Made by a program: the position numbers and the translations under genes. Shown in pieces: positions 26,535-34,922 of a DNA stretch of 47,534 bases. Source of the stretch: DASZCR01 sp035942915. GTDB lineage: Bacteria > Acidobacteriota > Blastocatellia > Pyrinomonadales > Pyrinomonadaceae. The DNA is taken from positions 1 through 47,534 of the forward strand of contig DASZCR010000172.1 of assembly GCA_035942915.1 (NCBI GenBank), read 5' to 3'. Numbering within the stretch: position 1 is the first letter of the stretch; each line of letters opens with the position of its first letter. The notes beneath the pieces are model-generated. The model did no database searches and had not been told where the DNA came from. It saw only the letters and a program-made list of their open reading frames with translations.

Positions 26535-28034
26535 TCACCTCCGCTCGGCGAGAATGAGCACGCTTCTCATCTGTGAGCGATGAGGCCGGACTATCAAAAC
26601 ATCTGTGTAGTCGCTCTTGGGCGAGGTCTTGCTGTCTGCGTCAATCACGCTGAGCAAATCTCTATTTAACGGCCACGCCTTCATCCCGCCCGCAAATTCG
26701 TAAGACTCCTTTTTGCTTCTCGCCTCTTCTTCGTCAACCATCCCCTTCGTGAATGTCAGAATCTTCGCCAGCAGTTCTTCATTGCTATAGGCATAGCCGC
26801 CTTCCTTGACGGGGTTGATAATCTGGAAAGTGTCGAGTCCCTCGTCGAGCACCATCGCGTCGTCGCAGCCGAAGTAGTCGAACATGACGCGCGTGATACC
26901 TTCGAGAGTGTTTCCTATCCCTCCCGACAATCCGCCCGACGACAGACAGACGATTTCTTTAACGCCGGATTCGTTCGCCTTCAAGCCGAGCACGCCGAAG
27001 GGATAGACGTTGAAGGGGAAGAAGACTTCGACCTTTTCGCGGTAGATGTCGTCCGTATATTTGCGGAACTGGCCGCGCCGCGTGGGCGACTCTTCCGTCT
27101 CCTTGAACCGCTCTCTAATCAGCGTCTCGCGCAGGGTTTCCCATCTCACCCCGACAGAATTTTTGATGTCCAAATCGATGACGACCGGAGAGAGCAGCGC
27201 CGCGCGTCTCTCGTTGAGATTACAAAAAAGCTGGTACTCGCCGAAATTTATCGTCGTCACCGTTTTCCGTTCATAAGACCCTTCGGCTTTCACGGTCGGC
27301 AGATTGAAGATGTGTCGCACGTCCTGAAATTTGTCTGCTGCGCTCGACAGAGGCAGTTCGACCTTCTTGACGATGATGGGCTTCCCCGAAAGCGCAAACT
27401 CTATCAGGGGAGCGATATTTTTCTGCCGCTTGTATCTGGACAACTGCTTCAGCACCTTCTCGTAATCATCAGCCACTTTGGGTTCGGCCAGTTTAATCCA
27501 GACGTTGTGCCCGACAGGTTTGAGCATGAGGTCTAGAAACTCATACTTGACGCCGGTTCTTCTCGCCACCGCATCGTCCCATTTGACGAAGCATCGGTAA
27601 ATCCGATTGCTAATCGGCTCTCTCTGCGACAAGGCGCACAGCACATTCTTGCCATTGTCGATATGCGATTTCCTGATGTATGCGATGTGCCAGGGGTTCA
27701 TCGTCAGGTCGCCGTTGCTCAAGACACCTATCACGCGCCACTCTGCGCCTCGCTTCTCAATAAACTTTTTCAGATGGTGATAGAGCGTCCACGTCCCGAC
27801 GCGCTGCACGATGGCGTTAGTCGTATGCCCTAAATCATCTCTGGGCTGTAAATTCCGCGCGAAGCAGACGGAATCGACCGAGTGCGGGTCGGCCATTCTG
27901 GGCAGTGTGATTCCGTCGCGGTCAATGCCCGGCCCCTGCTCGAAGCCGGGACTGACGGAGAGGAATAAGTCCACATCCTTGCCGGCGATTTTCAGATACC
28001 CCGTGCTGAATTTGCCGCTGCTTTTGATGTCCAC
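26535..28034 (-). CDS. Protein with possible phosphodiester-glycosidase-like (NAGPA) C-terminal region
   Basis: The 499-residue product starts at a GTG at 28034, with AGGAGG 8 nt before it. No signal peptide is seen. The C-terminal segment LSSGGLSGGIGNTLEG, then MFDYFGCDDAMVLDEGLDTF, resembles the NAGPA-type phosphodiester glycosidase pattern in which a Gly-Cys and a Leu-Asp-Gly motif frame the site, but the usual DGGGS is changed to DEGLD, so activity is doubtful. The N-terminal two thirds (with GPGIDRDGITLPR, and NGDLTMNPWHIAYIR) are not recognised. It faces the lipase gene across 102 nt and follows the TIR-SLOG gene on the same strand with 323 nt between. It could be an accessory of either defence-like unit. 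Certainty is good that it is a gene, low on function. Confidence 0.55.
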   Translation of the reverse strand: MDIKSSGKFSTGYLKIAGKDVDLFLSVSPGFEQGPGIDRDGITLPRMADPHSVDSVCFARNLQPRDDLGHTTNAIVQRVGTWTLYHHLKKFIEKRGAEWRVIGVLSNGDLTMNPWHIAYIRKSHIDNGKNVLCALSQREPISNRIYRCFVKWDDAVARRTGVKYEFLDLMLKPVGHNVWIKLAEPKVADDYEKVLKQLSRYKRQKNIAPLIEFALSGKPIIVKKVELPLSSAADKFQDVRHIFNLPTVKAEGSYERKTVTTINFGEYQLFCNLNERRAALLSPVVIDLDIKNSVGVRWETLRETLIRERFKETEESPTRRGQFRKYTDDIYREKVEVFFPFNVYPFGVLGLKANESGVKEIVCLSSGGLSGGIGNTLEGITRVMFDYFGCDDAMVLDEGLDTFQIINPVKEGGYAYSNEELLAKILTFTKGMVDEEEARSKKESYEFAGGMKAWPLNRDLLSVIDADSKTSPKSDYTDVLIVRPHRSQMRSVLILAERR

Positions 28035-28357
28035 TTGCTTATCCTCCTCGGCTGCCGTCTGTCAGGTGGTTTACGTTTTGACGTGTGCGCGGCCGCTCTT
28101 AAGAAGGCGAGAGATGCTGTGAGGCCGACGAGAGCGACCCAATCACCGGCGGAGAAACAATGGCGAGGTGCGCGTATATTTCTATTCCCGCCCGGTGTCT
28201 ATGTCAATACCTGAATCAAACCGTCGCGCGCGTGGCGATTCAAGACGCATCGCGGGAAGTATCTTGAGAAGCCGCCTCCCCGGTCGTCGGTTTCAATGAG
28301 TTGTTAGATGCGGCTGCTCAAGTACCCTGAGACGTGTTGAAGAGCGGGTCGGTATCT
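28035..28357. other. Gene-free gap between TIR-SLOG and NAGPA-like genes
   Basis: No gene is seen in these 323 nt. The part nearest 28034 must hold the ribosome site, and probably the promoter, of the minus-strand gene starting there; I could not pick a clear promoter pair. The length suggests the two minus-strand genes are transcribed separately. Confidence 0.4.
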
Positions 28358-30496
28358 TTAGCTGCCGCGCACTTCGGAGAGTCCTTTGATAAGGAGAAAG
28401 ACGATGCGGTCTAAGTCGGGCGTGATAAAGAGTTCTTCGTTTTCGTCGGCGGTCAGACCGTTGTTCAGGTCTGTGACGCTGGCGCGAAGGAATTCGCCGA
28501 CGACCTCTTCGTAGTTGATAGGCCGCTCGCCGATGTCCGCATCGTGTTCATGTTGCAGATAGGACGCTTCGAGTTCCGCAAAGGGAACGCGCGCCTGCTG
28601 CTCGCTGCCGTCGGCCGCCTGATAGATGGCGAGGCGCGGATTGTTCATCTGGAAATCGCGCGTCAGGGCTTCGCCGACCCGTTTCTCTCGTATGGCTTCT
28701 ATCAAGAGGCGCGTGCAGCCGCCGTAAGCGCCGATGAGATAAAGCGGTTTGCGTGCGCGCAGATACAGGTAAGCCTCCTCCAAGACGCCCGGATATTTCC
28801 CCTGATGTCCGCTTACGCGGCCTCCCATCAGAACGCGCGCATCTGTCTCCTCCGTCATCGCCTCGCGCATCGCGGTTAAGCAGCGAGACCTGATGTAACG
28901 GTTCGACGGCGAATCGTCGGGCACGGGGCGGCGTGCGCCCTTTTGCAGACCGAAGCGCGCCGCGAGATTCTGCGGCAGAGGCTTTTCAAATTGCGCCAAC
29001 TCTAAAAGCGACGCCTCCTCGTTTCTGGATAACTCGGCGGCGAAGTGATAGGCCAGATAGTTCTTGATTCTTTGGAGCGGCGGGCGCTGCGTGTCCTTGT
29101 AGGCATAGACCAACTGAAACAGTTGACGTGTGAAGCCATACTGCTCGCGTCTGCGCAGGTCGCCGCCGTAGGCGATGATGCCGCCGCGACAGAGGAGGTG
29201 GCGTGCAATCTCAATCATCGCCGCCAGAAGATGTATGTGCGACTGCCCGGAGTCGAGAGCGTTGTCGGATTCCGAGAGTGAGAGCGCGACCTTCAGCCCG
29301 TCGAGAGACTTGCCCTCGGCGGTCGCGGGCGTCATGAAAGACAGGTGCGGAAAGAGATGAGACAGCACCTCAAGTTCGAGCGCGCCCAGAGGCGGGTCTG
29401 GATACAGGACGTGCTCTGAGCGCGCGTTGCTTGAAGGCGCGGCCGCCGCTTCATGTGCTGACAGGACGCGGCTCTTTCTTTCGAGCATCGCGCCGTCAAT
29501 CGGCTCCGGCGGGCGAAAGAGAGTGAAACGCGTGTGCGGGATAATCCCCGCATCAGACAGCGATTGAAAACGGCCTTCGGTGTAGAGCTTGCGTAAGTAC
29601 TCGCGCACGGCGGCGATGATAATTTCCGCAGAGTTGGTCTCGGTTCTGACGATGGTGCGGACGTTGCCGAGATAGGGAAAGCTGCGTTCTTCGCCGGACT
29701 TCACGCCGAGCACGACGATGATTGGCCGGAGGTGTTCTTTGGCCGTGATGAGTTCGATGTTGCACCAAGGGCGCGAGCCGTATTCATCTGACTGCCATGC
29801 GAGGACGGCGGAGCGTCTGATGTTGTGGCGAATCTCCTCCGTGAAGTCGTAGCCGGCGGCGATGTCCACGCGGTCGAAGAAGGTATCAATCGGCGTCATC
29901 TCGACGAGAGATTTCAACTCTATCGCTTTGTCTTCGGCATCTCGTTTGGCATGACTGATGAACAGTCTCGGCGGCTCCATGCTCAATTGGTCGGCATCGT
30001 CGCCGCCGCGCGGGCGTTGCTGCAAGAGACGACAGGTTTCCGCCGCGAACTTCATGCGAATCGTCGCTTCCCTCTGGGTCTCGTCTGCCGGGAGAGAAAT
30101 CTGCTGCGTGTTTCCGAGTCGCAGAGTGCCGGACTGAGGCCAGACGAAGGCGAGGATGCGCGCGTTGCCCGCTGCTGTGGCGGCCTCAGCCAACTTGCCC
30201 GCGTAAGTTTGATATGCCTCGTCCAAGACCATCGCGCTATCGACGAAGAAGACCAAGACGTTATAGGTCGCCGCCGACAAATCAATCGGGGCGGGCGCGA
30301 TTCCTTCGGCAGACGACGTGCGAAAGTAGATAGGGACGCCGATGGCGGGCGACATCGGGTGTTCCGGGTCGCGGCAAAACTCACGATAGAGTTTCTCTGC
30401 CAGCGCCTCGCCGCCTTCGCCTGCGTGAGAGAAATCAGGATGCCAGACGATATGGACGTTGAGAAATTGGCGATAGGAAGTTGACGACCTGCTCAT
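28358..30496 (-). CDS. TIR domain protein with C-terminal SLOG-like domain
   Basis: The 712-residue product starts at an ATG at 30496 after GGGAG; the frame is open a little further upstream without a good start. Residues about 10-160 form a flavodoxin/TIR-like domain without an obvious active site. Residues 175-300 are a TIR domain (PRLFISHAKRDAEDKA, then SRPWCNIELITAKEH) with Glu248 at the place of the catalytic glutamate of NAD-cleaving TIR enzymes. Residues about 400-620 look like a SLOG-type nucleotide-binding domain: LCRGGIIAYGGDLRR, then VLMGGRVSGHQGKYPG and KPLYLIGAYGGCTRLL. TIR-SLOG pairings occur in anti-phage systems such as Thoeris, where SLOG senses an NAD-derived signal. No membrane segment. 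A cytosolic NAD-depleting or signal-making protein with a built-in sensor is the likely role. Confidence 0.82.
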   Translation of the reverse strand: MSRSSTSYRQFLNVHIVWHPDFSHAGEGGEALAEKLYREFCRDPEHPMSPAIGVPIYFRTSSAEGIAPAPIDLSAATYNVLVFFVDSAMVLDEAYQTYAGKLAEAATAAGNARILAFVWPQSGTLRLGNTQQISLPADETQREATIRMKFAAETCRLLQQRPRGGDDADQLSMEPPRLFISHAKRDAEDKAIELKSLVEMTPIDTFFDRVDIAAGYDFTEEIRHNIRRSAVLAWQSDEYGSRPWCNIELITAKEHLRPIIVVLGVKSGEERSFPYLGNVRTIVRTETNSAEIIIAAVREYLRKLYTEGRFQSLSDAGIIPHTRFTLFRPPEPIDGAMLERKSRVLSAHEAAAAPSSNARSEHVLYPDPPLGALELEVLSHLFPHLSFMTPATAEGKSLDGLKVALSLSESDNALDSGQSHIHLLAAMIEIARHLLCRGGIIAYGGDLRRREQYGFTRQLFQLVYAYKDTQRPPLQRIKNYLAYHFAAELSRNEEASLLELAQFEKPLPQNLAARFGLQKGARRPVPDDSPSNRYIRSRCLTAMREAMTEETDARVLMGGRVSGHQGKYPGVLEEAYLYLRARKPLYLIGAYGGCTRLLIEAIREKRVGEALTRDFQMNNPRLAIYQAADGSEQQARVPFAELEASYLQHEHDADIGERPINYEEVVGEFLRASVTDLNNGLTADENEELFITPDLDRIVFLLIKGLSEVRGS

Positions 30497-30595
30497 ACAG
30501 TCTCCCGCAAAGTGTGGGAGAGTATAACTCAAACGCCCGCGCGGAGGTCTTGAAGCGGAGAGATGCAGCATCCTCAAACTTTTCCGCAGCGCGCT

Positions 30596-30814
30596 TCAGG
30601 GACGCGTCTTGCCGGAAATTCCGACGTGATAACGCATGATGCTTGGACGTCGCGGGTTGGGGCTGGGGAAGAAGGGAAAGCCGCGTTCGTGATGTAGAGA
30701 TTCTTCTTGTCTGCGCCGACACCGAAGGCCGTCGAGACCGTCGGCAGCCGTCAGCAACACTTCGATACTTCCGTCCCCGACATGTAACGCGCATTTGACG
30801 CCTTGCAGGCTCAT
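30596..30814 (-). pseudogene. C-terminal remnant of a gluconolactonase/SMP-30-like propeller gene, frameshifted
   Basis: On the minus strand one frame reads HVGDGSIEVLLTAADGLDG, then a second frame reads AFGVGADKKNLYITNAAFP, and the first frame resumes as PSIMRYHVGISGK before a stop. Joined, these three pieces look like the end of an SMP-30/gluconolactonase-type beta-propeller (the LYITNAAFP strand and the PSIMRYHVG ending). Two opposite frame changes are needed, and the upstream nine-tenths of such a gene are missing because the M20 peptidase gene's promoter begins there. It is either a decayed fragment or a place with two sequencing errors. Confidence 0.4.
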
Positions 30815-30843
30815 TTTTTGTCGGCTTTTTTTAAGACGATTCG

Positions 30844-30872
30844 TGAGGTCTCCGCACGTCGCAGCGTATAAT
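30844..30872 (+). promoter_or_regulatory. Probable promoter of the M20 peptidase gene
   Basis: A perfect TATAAT at 30867-30872 lies 40 nt before the M20 peptidase ATG. The hexamer 17 nt upstream, TGAGGT at 30844-30849, is a poor -35 match, so strength may depend on an activator or another sigma factor. Confidence 0.45.
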
Positions 30873-30911
30873 TCTGAGCATCTGTCGCACGGACGCAGGA
30901 GGAGAAGGAGA

Positions 30912-32444
30912 ATGAAACGTTTCGTCTTCGCTTTACTGTTGGGTATGACGCCGCTCCTGTCGTCTGCCGCGCAGACGCAAGCTGTCAGTCCCGTCGGCAA
31001 GTACCGGCGCGCCAACGAACAGCGCATCCTGCGTGAGTTCGTTGAACTGCTTTCGCTGCCCAACGTCGCCTCCGACCGCGAGAATATCCGCCGCAACGCT
31101 GCCCATATCGTCCAGATGATGCGTGCGCGCAGACTCAATCCGCGTCTGCTCGAAGCCGCGCGCGAGGGCGTCCCCCCCGCCGTCTACGGAGAATGGAAGG
31201 TTCCCGGCGCGTCGAAGACCATCATCTTCTACGCGCATTACGACGGGCAGCCGACCGACCCGGCCAAATGGACAGGGACGCAACCATGGCAGCCCGCCCT
31301 ACGCGATGCGCCATTCGAGACCGGCGGCAAACTCTTGCCGATGCCCGCCGACGGCGAACCCATCAACCCCGAATGGCGTCTCTACGCGCGCTCGTCCTCA
31401 GACGATAAGGCAGGCGTGATGGCTATCCTCACGGCCGTCGATGCGTTGCGCGCACAAGGCCTTGCGCCGACCGTCAATCTCAAATTTTTCTTCGAGGGCG
31501 AAGAGGAAGCAGGCTCCCCCAACCTCGTCGAGATATTGTCTCGCCATAAGGAGTTGCTCACCTCCGACGCGTGGATTATCTGCGACGGGCCTGTCCATCA
31601 ATCAGGGCGCAAGCAGGTCGTCTTCGGTGTGCGCGGCGATACGAACGTGGACGTGACGGTCTACGGCGCGAAGCGTCCGCTACACAGCGGCCACTATGGT
31701 AATTGGTCTCCCAATCCGGCGATGCTGCTCTCTCGTCTGCTCGCCTCGATGAAAGACGACGCGGGGCGCGTGACGATTCAAGGATGGTACGACGATGTCG
31801 AACCGCTCGGCGAAGCAGAGCGCCGCGCCATCATGGAAGCGCCTGCCTACGACGAACAACTGCGCCGCGAACTCGGCATCGCGCGGGCGGAAGGCGGAGG
31901 TAAGCCCCTCCTCGAACTCATCAACCAGCCCTCGCTCAACATCAACGGCCTGACGAGCGCGGAGACCGGCGCGCTCTCGCGCAATGTCATCCCGACCACC
32001 GCCACCGCCGCGCTCGACCTACGTCTGGTGCGCGGCAACGACTATCGCCGTCAGGTCGAACGGCTCATCGCACATATCCGGCGACAGGGCTTTTATGTCA
32101 TCGACCGTGAACCGACCGACGCCGAACGGCTCGCGCATCCGCTCATCGCCAGAGTGATGCACCGCCCCGGCGGCTACAACGCAGAGCGCACGCCGATGGA
32201 CTTGCCCATCTCGCAGAGCGTGTTGGCAGCCGTGCAAGCGACCTCCGCTCAACCCGTCGTGCGCCTGCCGACGCTCGGCGGCAGCCTTCCCCTCTCGCTC
32301 ATCCGCGAGACTCTCGGCGCGCACACCATCACCGTCCCTATCGCCAACCACGATAACAACCAACACGCCGAGAACGAGAACATACGCCTGCAAAACCTCT
32401 GGGACGGCATCGAAATCATGGCCTCGCTGATGACGATGAGATAA
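30912..32444 (+). CDS. Exported M20 family metallopeptidase
   Basis: The 510-residue product starts at an ATG at 30912 (AGGAGG about 9 nt upstream in a run of GGAGAAGGAGA). A signal peptide covers about 1-23 (FALLLGMTPLLSSAAQTQ). The two-zinc M20 site is visible: H109-Y-D111 in FYAHYDGQP, the bridging Asp in SSSDDKAG (164-165), and the catalytic/ligand glutamates in FFEGEEEAGS (about 195-199); the lid domain occupies about 240-380 and a late His-rich stretch (NHDNNQHAENEN) supplies a ligand. Family members are exo- or dipeptidases and amidohydrolases. Length is typical. It stands alone: a TIR-SLOG gene diverges upstream and a hairpin follows its stop. Confidence 0.9.
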   Translation: MKRFVFALLLGMTPLLSSAAQTQAVSPVGKYRRANEQRILREFVELLSLPNVASDRENIRRNAAHIVQMMRARRLNPRLLEAAREGVPPAVYGEWKVPGASKTIIFYAHYDGQPTDPAKWTGTQPWQPALRDAPFETGGKLLPMPADGEPINPEWRLYARSSSDDKAGVMAILTAVDALRAQGLAPTVNLKFFFEGEEEAGSPNLVEILSRHKELLTSDAWIICDGPVHQSGRKQVVFGVRGDTNVDVTVYGAKRPLHSGHYGNWSPNPAMLLSRLLASMKDDAGRVTIQGWYDDVEPLGEAERRAIMEAPAYDEQLRRELGIARAEGGGKPLLELINQPSLNINGLTSAETGALSRNVIPTTATAALDLRLVRGNDYRRQVERLIAHIRRQGFYVIDREPTDAERLAHPLIARVMHRPGGYNAERTPMDLPISQSVLAAVQATSAQPVVRLPTLGGSLPLSLIRETLGAHTITVPIANHDNNQHAENENIRLQNLWDGIEIMASLMTMR

Positions 32445-32471
32445 ACCGTCCGCCCGCAGTCCATCCCTGAC

Positions 32472-32516
32472 TCACGGCCGTCTGCCTCACAGCCCCTCAC
32501 GTTCGGTCGGCCGTGA
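32472..32516 (+). terminator. Hairpin after the M20 peptidase gene
   Basis: A perfect 9-bp inverted repeat, TCACGGCCG at 32472-32480 and CGGCCGTGA at 32508-32516, with a 27-nt loop, lies 28 nt past the stop. It is followed by AATATTCAG without a T-run, so factor-independent termination is uncertain. Confidence 0.35.
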
Positions 32517-32683
32517 AATATTCAGAAACGTTTTCTCAAACTCACGCATTTATCTACAGAACTGCACGGTTGATTGAATACCGGGCAGTCTCATCGCGTT
32601 TCGGGTGCTGATTCGGCGCGACACCGAATAGCTTGCCGACATCGTGACGACACTCTCTGAGAAGAATGACAAAGGAATAAGTG

Positions 32684-33304
32684 ATGAGCACAGCACTATT
32701 CAGCGACGACGTAATTTTCCTGCAAAGACTATTGAAGTCGGCGGGTCTCTACACGGACATCATAGACGGCGATTGGGGGCCTAATACGGATGCCGCCGTC
32801 ACCGCCTTCGAGACGCGCTCCGCGCAGATAGCCGGCTCCATCGGCACTTTCGACCCTCGCACAGAGAGAAACATTCAGACGTTGCATCTTCGTGCGCAGG
32901 AGGCCGCGCGGAGGTTTATGAACGCTGTCGATGGCGAACTCGGCAACAACATCACGGTGCGCATCATCTCCGGGACTCGTACTTACGCGGAGCAGAATGA
33001 GCTTTTCCGCAAGGGGCGTTTCGGCAACCCGCCGCCGAGAGTGACGAACGCGCGCGGCGGGCAGAGTAACCACAACTTCGGGATTGCGTGGGATATCGGC
33101 ATCTTCCGCGCCGGAGCGTACTTGCCGGACTCGCCTCTCTACGACACGGCCGCGCAGATAGCTATGGCCGCAGGCATTATCGGGCTGGAATGGGGCGGCA
33201 ACTGGACGAGTTTCAGAGACCGCCCACACTACCAAATGGCGACCAACCTCTCAATTACGGAGGTTCGAGACAGGTTCGAGGATGGTCAGCCTTACCTCAC
33301 ATAG
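32684..33304 (+). CDS. M15-type peptidoglycan peptidase with peptidoglycan-binding domain
   Basis: The 206-residue product starts at an ATG at 32684, 7 nt after AAAGGA; a GTG three bases earlier is less likely. Residues about 8-60 look like a peptidoglycan-binding domain (LQRLLKSAGLYTDIIDGDWG). Residues about 85-200 are an M15 (VanY/endolysin-like) peptidase with the zinc site H130 and D137 (SNHNFGIAWDIG) and H182 (RPHYQM). Such enzymes cut the peptide cross-links of peptidoglycan. There is no signal peptide, as in phage endolysins, which implies that another factor must release it. The next gene, 42 nt downstream, encodes a three-pass membrane protein that might do so. Confidence 0.85.
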   Translation: MSTALFSDDVIFLQRLLKSAGLYTDIIDGDWGPNTDAAVTAFETRSAQIAGSIGTFDPRTERNIQTLHLRAQEAARRFMNAVDGELGNNITVRIISGTRTYAEQNELFRKGRFGNPPPRVTNARGGQSNHNFGIAWDIGIFRAGAYLPDSPLYDTAAQIAMAAGIIGLEWGGNWTSFRDRPHYQMATNLSITEVRDRFEDGQPYLT

Positions 33305-33346
33305 CGTTCGGCGAAATTCAGAAAATATCGGATACGCGAGGTGTCT

Positions 33347-34654
33347 ATGACTGGGGATTTAGAACCGCTAAAGGATGATGCTGCTAACGAAAATCCGGGT
33401 GCCCTTGACGCGGGCGGTGCAACACCGCCGAAACCCACAGAAGTTATCCCACCGACGTTTTGCTTCAGCGAGGCCAGTTATCGCGTCAACAAAGACGAGA
33501 GCGCGAGCGCGGTCATCGCCGTCATCCGAAAAGGCAATCTCGATGCAGAGGCCAGCGTCGGCTATTCTACAGAGGACGCCACAGCACTGGCCGTGACTCA
33601 TTACACACCTGCAAGCGGGACGCTTAACTTCCTGAAAGGCGAGAGCCGCAAGCAGTTCACCGTGCAAATCAAAGAGGACGCGCCGGGTCGGAGCGCGTAC
33701 TTCAATTTGAAGCTTGAGAACCCGACCGGCGCTCAGCTAGGGAGTCCGAGCGAAGCGGTGCTGACCATCATGTCAGGCGACATGTACAGGAAGCACACCA
33801 TGAATCCTCTGCTTCGCGTCTTCAACGACCGGCTCAGTCAAAGGGTCATCAAACACGTCCTATTGGTGCTCGCGCTGATAGGAGGAACGCACCTGCTGAG
33901 TGAGTACATCACCAACAAAGCCGAGACGTACTCAACCAAATGGAGCGGACATTTGACGCCGAAGTCCGTGCCGGAGCTTTTCTTCCCCGCCAATAGCGTC
34001 ATCGCTGCGGCCGAGCAACAGCGGCGGCTACAGGAACAGGTCGCGCGCATCAGGGAACGTCTGGCGCTCCACCTCGACGTGATGAACTTTTACTACACGC
34101 GCTACTACATGGCTATCATCACGTTCTCTATCGCGGCAGGGGTGGCAGGCATCATTCTGGTTCTGATTAGCAAGCGCGGATGGGAGCAGACAAACGAGTA
34201 CGTCATTACATCCTTTCTCGTAATGGCGGCGGCGTCCGTCTTCTACGGAGCTTTTCCCGGCGTGTTTCAACAGGAGCAGAACATTGTCGACAACAAGGTG
34301 CTCTACCTCAAGTACCTCGCATTGGAGAACGAGGTCTTCAGCTACGCCGTGACGGGCGAGGCGCTGAACTACGACGCGACCCGGAAAGACTTGGAGACAT
34401 CGAAGACCGCTTCGACCTCATTGCAGACCGGGCAGGCAACGTCAATACAGTCAGCAGTGCAGACCACGCGTCAGAGCGTTGAGACGACGCAGACGCAGAA
34501 GCCGCAGTCTACTATCAACGGCTTGGGGATAGCTGTCAGGCCGCCCGACTTCATTCACTACATCGACCTACAGTTGGCGCAGGATAACATCGCCATCGGG
34601 TTCGACTATAAACAGATACCCAACTACAAGAACGCCTTCGATACCAACAAGTAG
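33347..34654 (+). CDS. Membrane protein with N-terminal Calx-beta domain
   Basis: The 435-residue product starts at an ATG at 33347 with GAGG about 5 nt before it. Residues about 38-145 form a Calx-beta domain (FCFSEASYRVNKDESASAV, then YTPASGTLNF), a calcium-binding or adhesive fold. Three hydrophobic segments follow: about 170-188 (HVLLVLALIGGTHLL), 255-275 (AIITFSIAAGVAGIILVLI) and 285-307 (YVITSFLVMAAASVFYGAF). Between the first and second is a coiled-coil-like stretch (EQQRRLQEQVARIRERL). The tail after 330 is Thr/Gln/Ser-rich. There is no signal peptide before the Calx-beta domain, so its side of the membrane is unclear. It is in a likely operon with the M15 peptidase. I do not recognise the family; a role in anchoring or releasing the peptidase is a guess. 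Confidence 0.72.
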   Translation: MTGDLEPLKDDAANENPGALDAGGATPPKPTEVIPPTFCFSEASYRVNKDESASAVIAVIRKGNLDAEASVGYSTEDATALAVTHYTPASGTLNFLKGESRKQFTVQIKEDAPGRSAYFNLKLENPTGAQLGSPSEAVLTIMSGDMYRKHTMNPLLRVFNDRLSQRVIKHVLLVLALIGGTHLLSEYITNKAETYSTKWSGHLTPKSVPELFFPANSVIAAAEQQRRLQEQVARIRERLALHLDVMNFYYTRYYMAIITFSIAAGVAGIILVLISKRGWEQTNEYVITSFLVMAAASVFYGAFPGVFQQEQNIVDNKVLYLKYLALENEVFSYAVTGEALNYDATRKDLETSKTASTSLQTGQATSIQSAVQTTRQSVETTQTQKPQSTINGLGIAVRPPDFIHYIDLQLAQDNIAIGFDYKQIPNYKNAFDTNK

Positions 34655-34766
34655 TCATCAAAGCAAACACCTGTCCTGACGAACCGGGCAGGGTTCTTCC
34701 CTCATTCCCTATCCACGCCTCGACCCGCCCTCTCCTAACTGCTCAGACGAGTTCATCTCACATCTC

Positions 34767-34800
34767 GAAGAGCGTCGGCACGAAAGTCCCGACGCTCTTC
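34767..34800 (+). terminator. Strong hairpin between Calx-beta gene and sigma factor gene
   Basis: A perfect 12-bp inverted repeat, GAAGAGCGTCGG at 34767-34778 and CCGACGCTCTTC at 34789-34800, has a 10-nt loop and is followed by TTGCCC. It lies about 110 nt after the Calx-beta gene and before the sigma factor gene, and likely separates the two units. Confidence 0.6.
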
Positions 34801-34922
34801 TTGCCCATCGGAGGGGAGTTTTGTTTCCTCGCTGACGCCGTGTTAGTTAGTCTGTTAACATTGAGAAAGGTTCGACCTGCTGATAAGCGTAAACACTTGT
34901 GCGTCCTAATGAACGTCGCACA

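Noticed and set aside
30435..30794. A 119-codon minus-strand frame before the TIR-SLOG gene
   Set aside because: It overlaps the start of the TIR-SLOG gene and the propeller remnant in a different frame and has no recognisable features.
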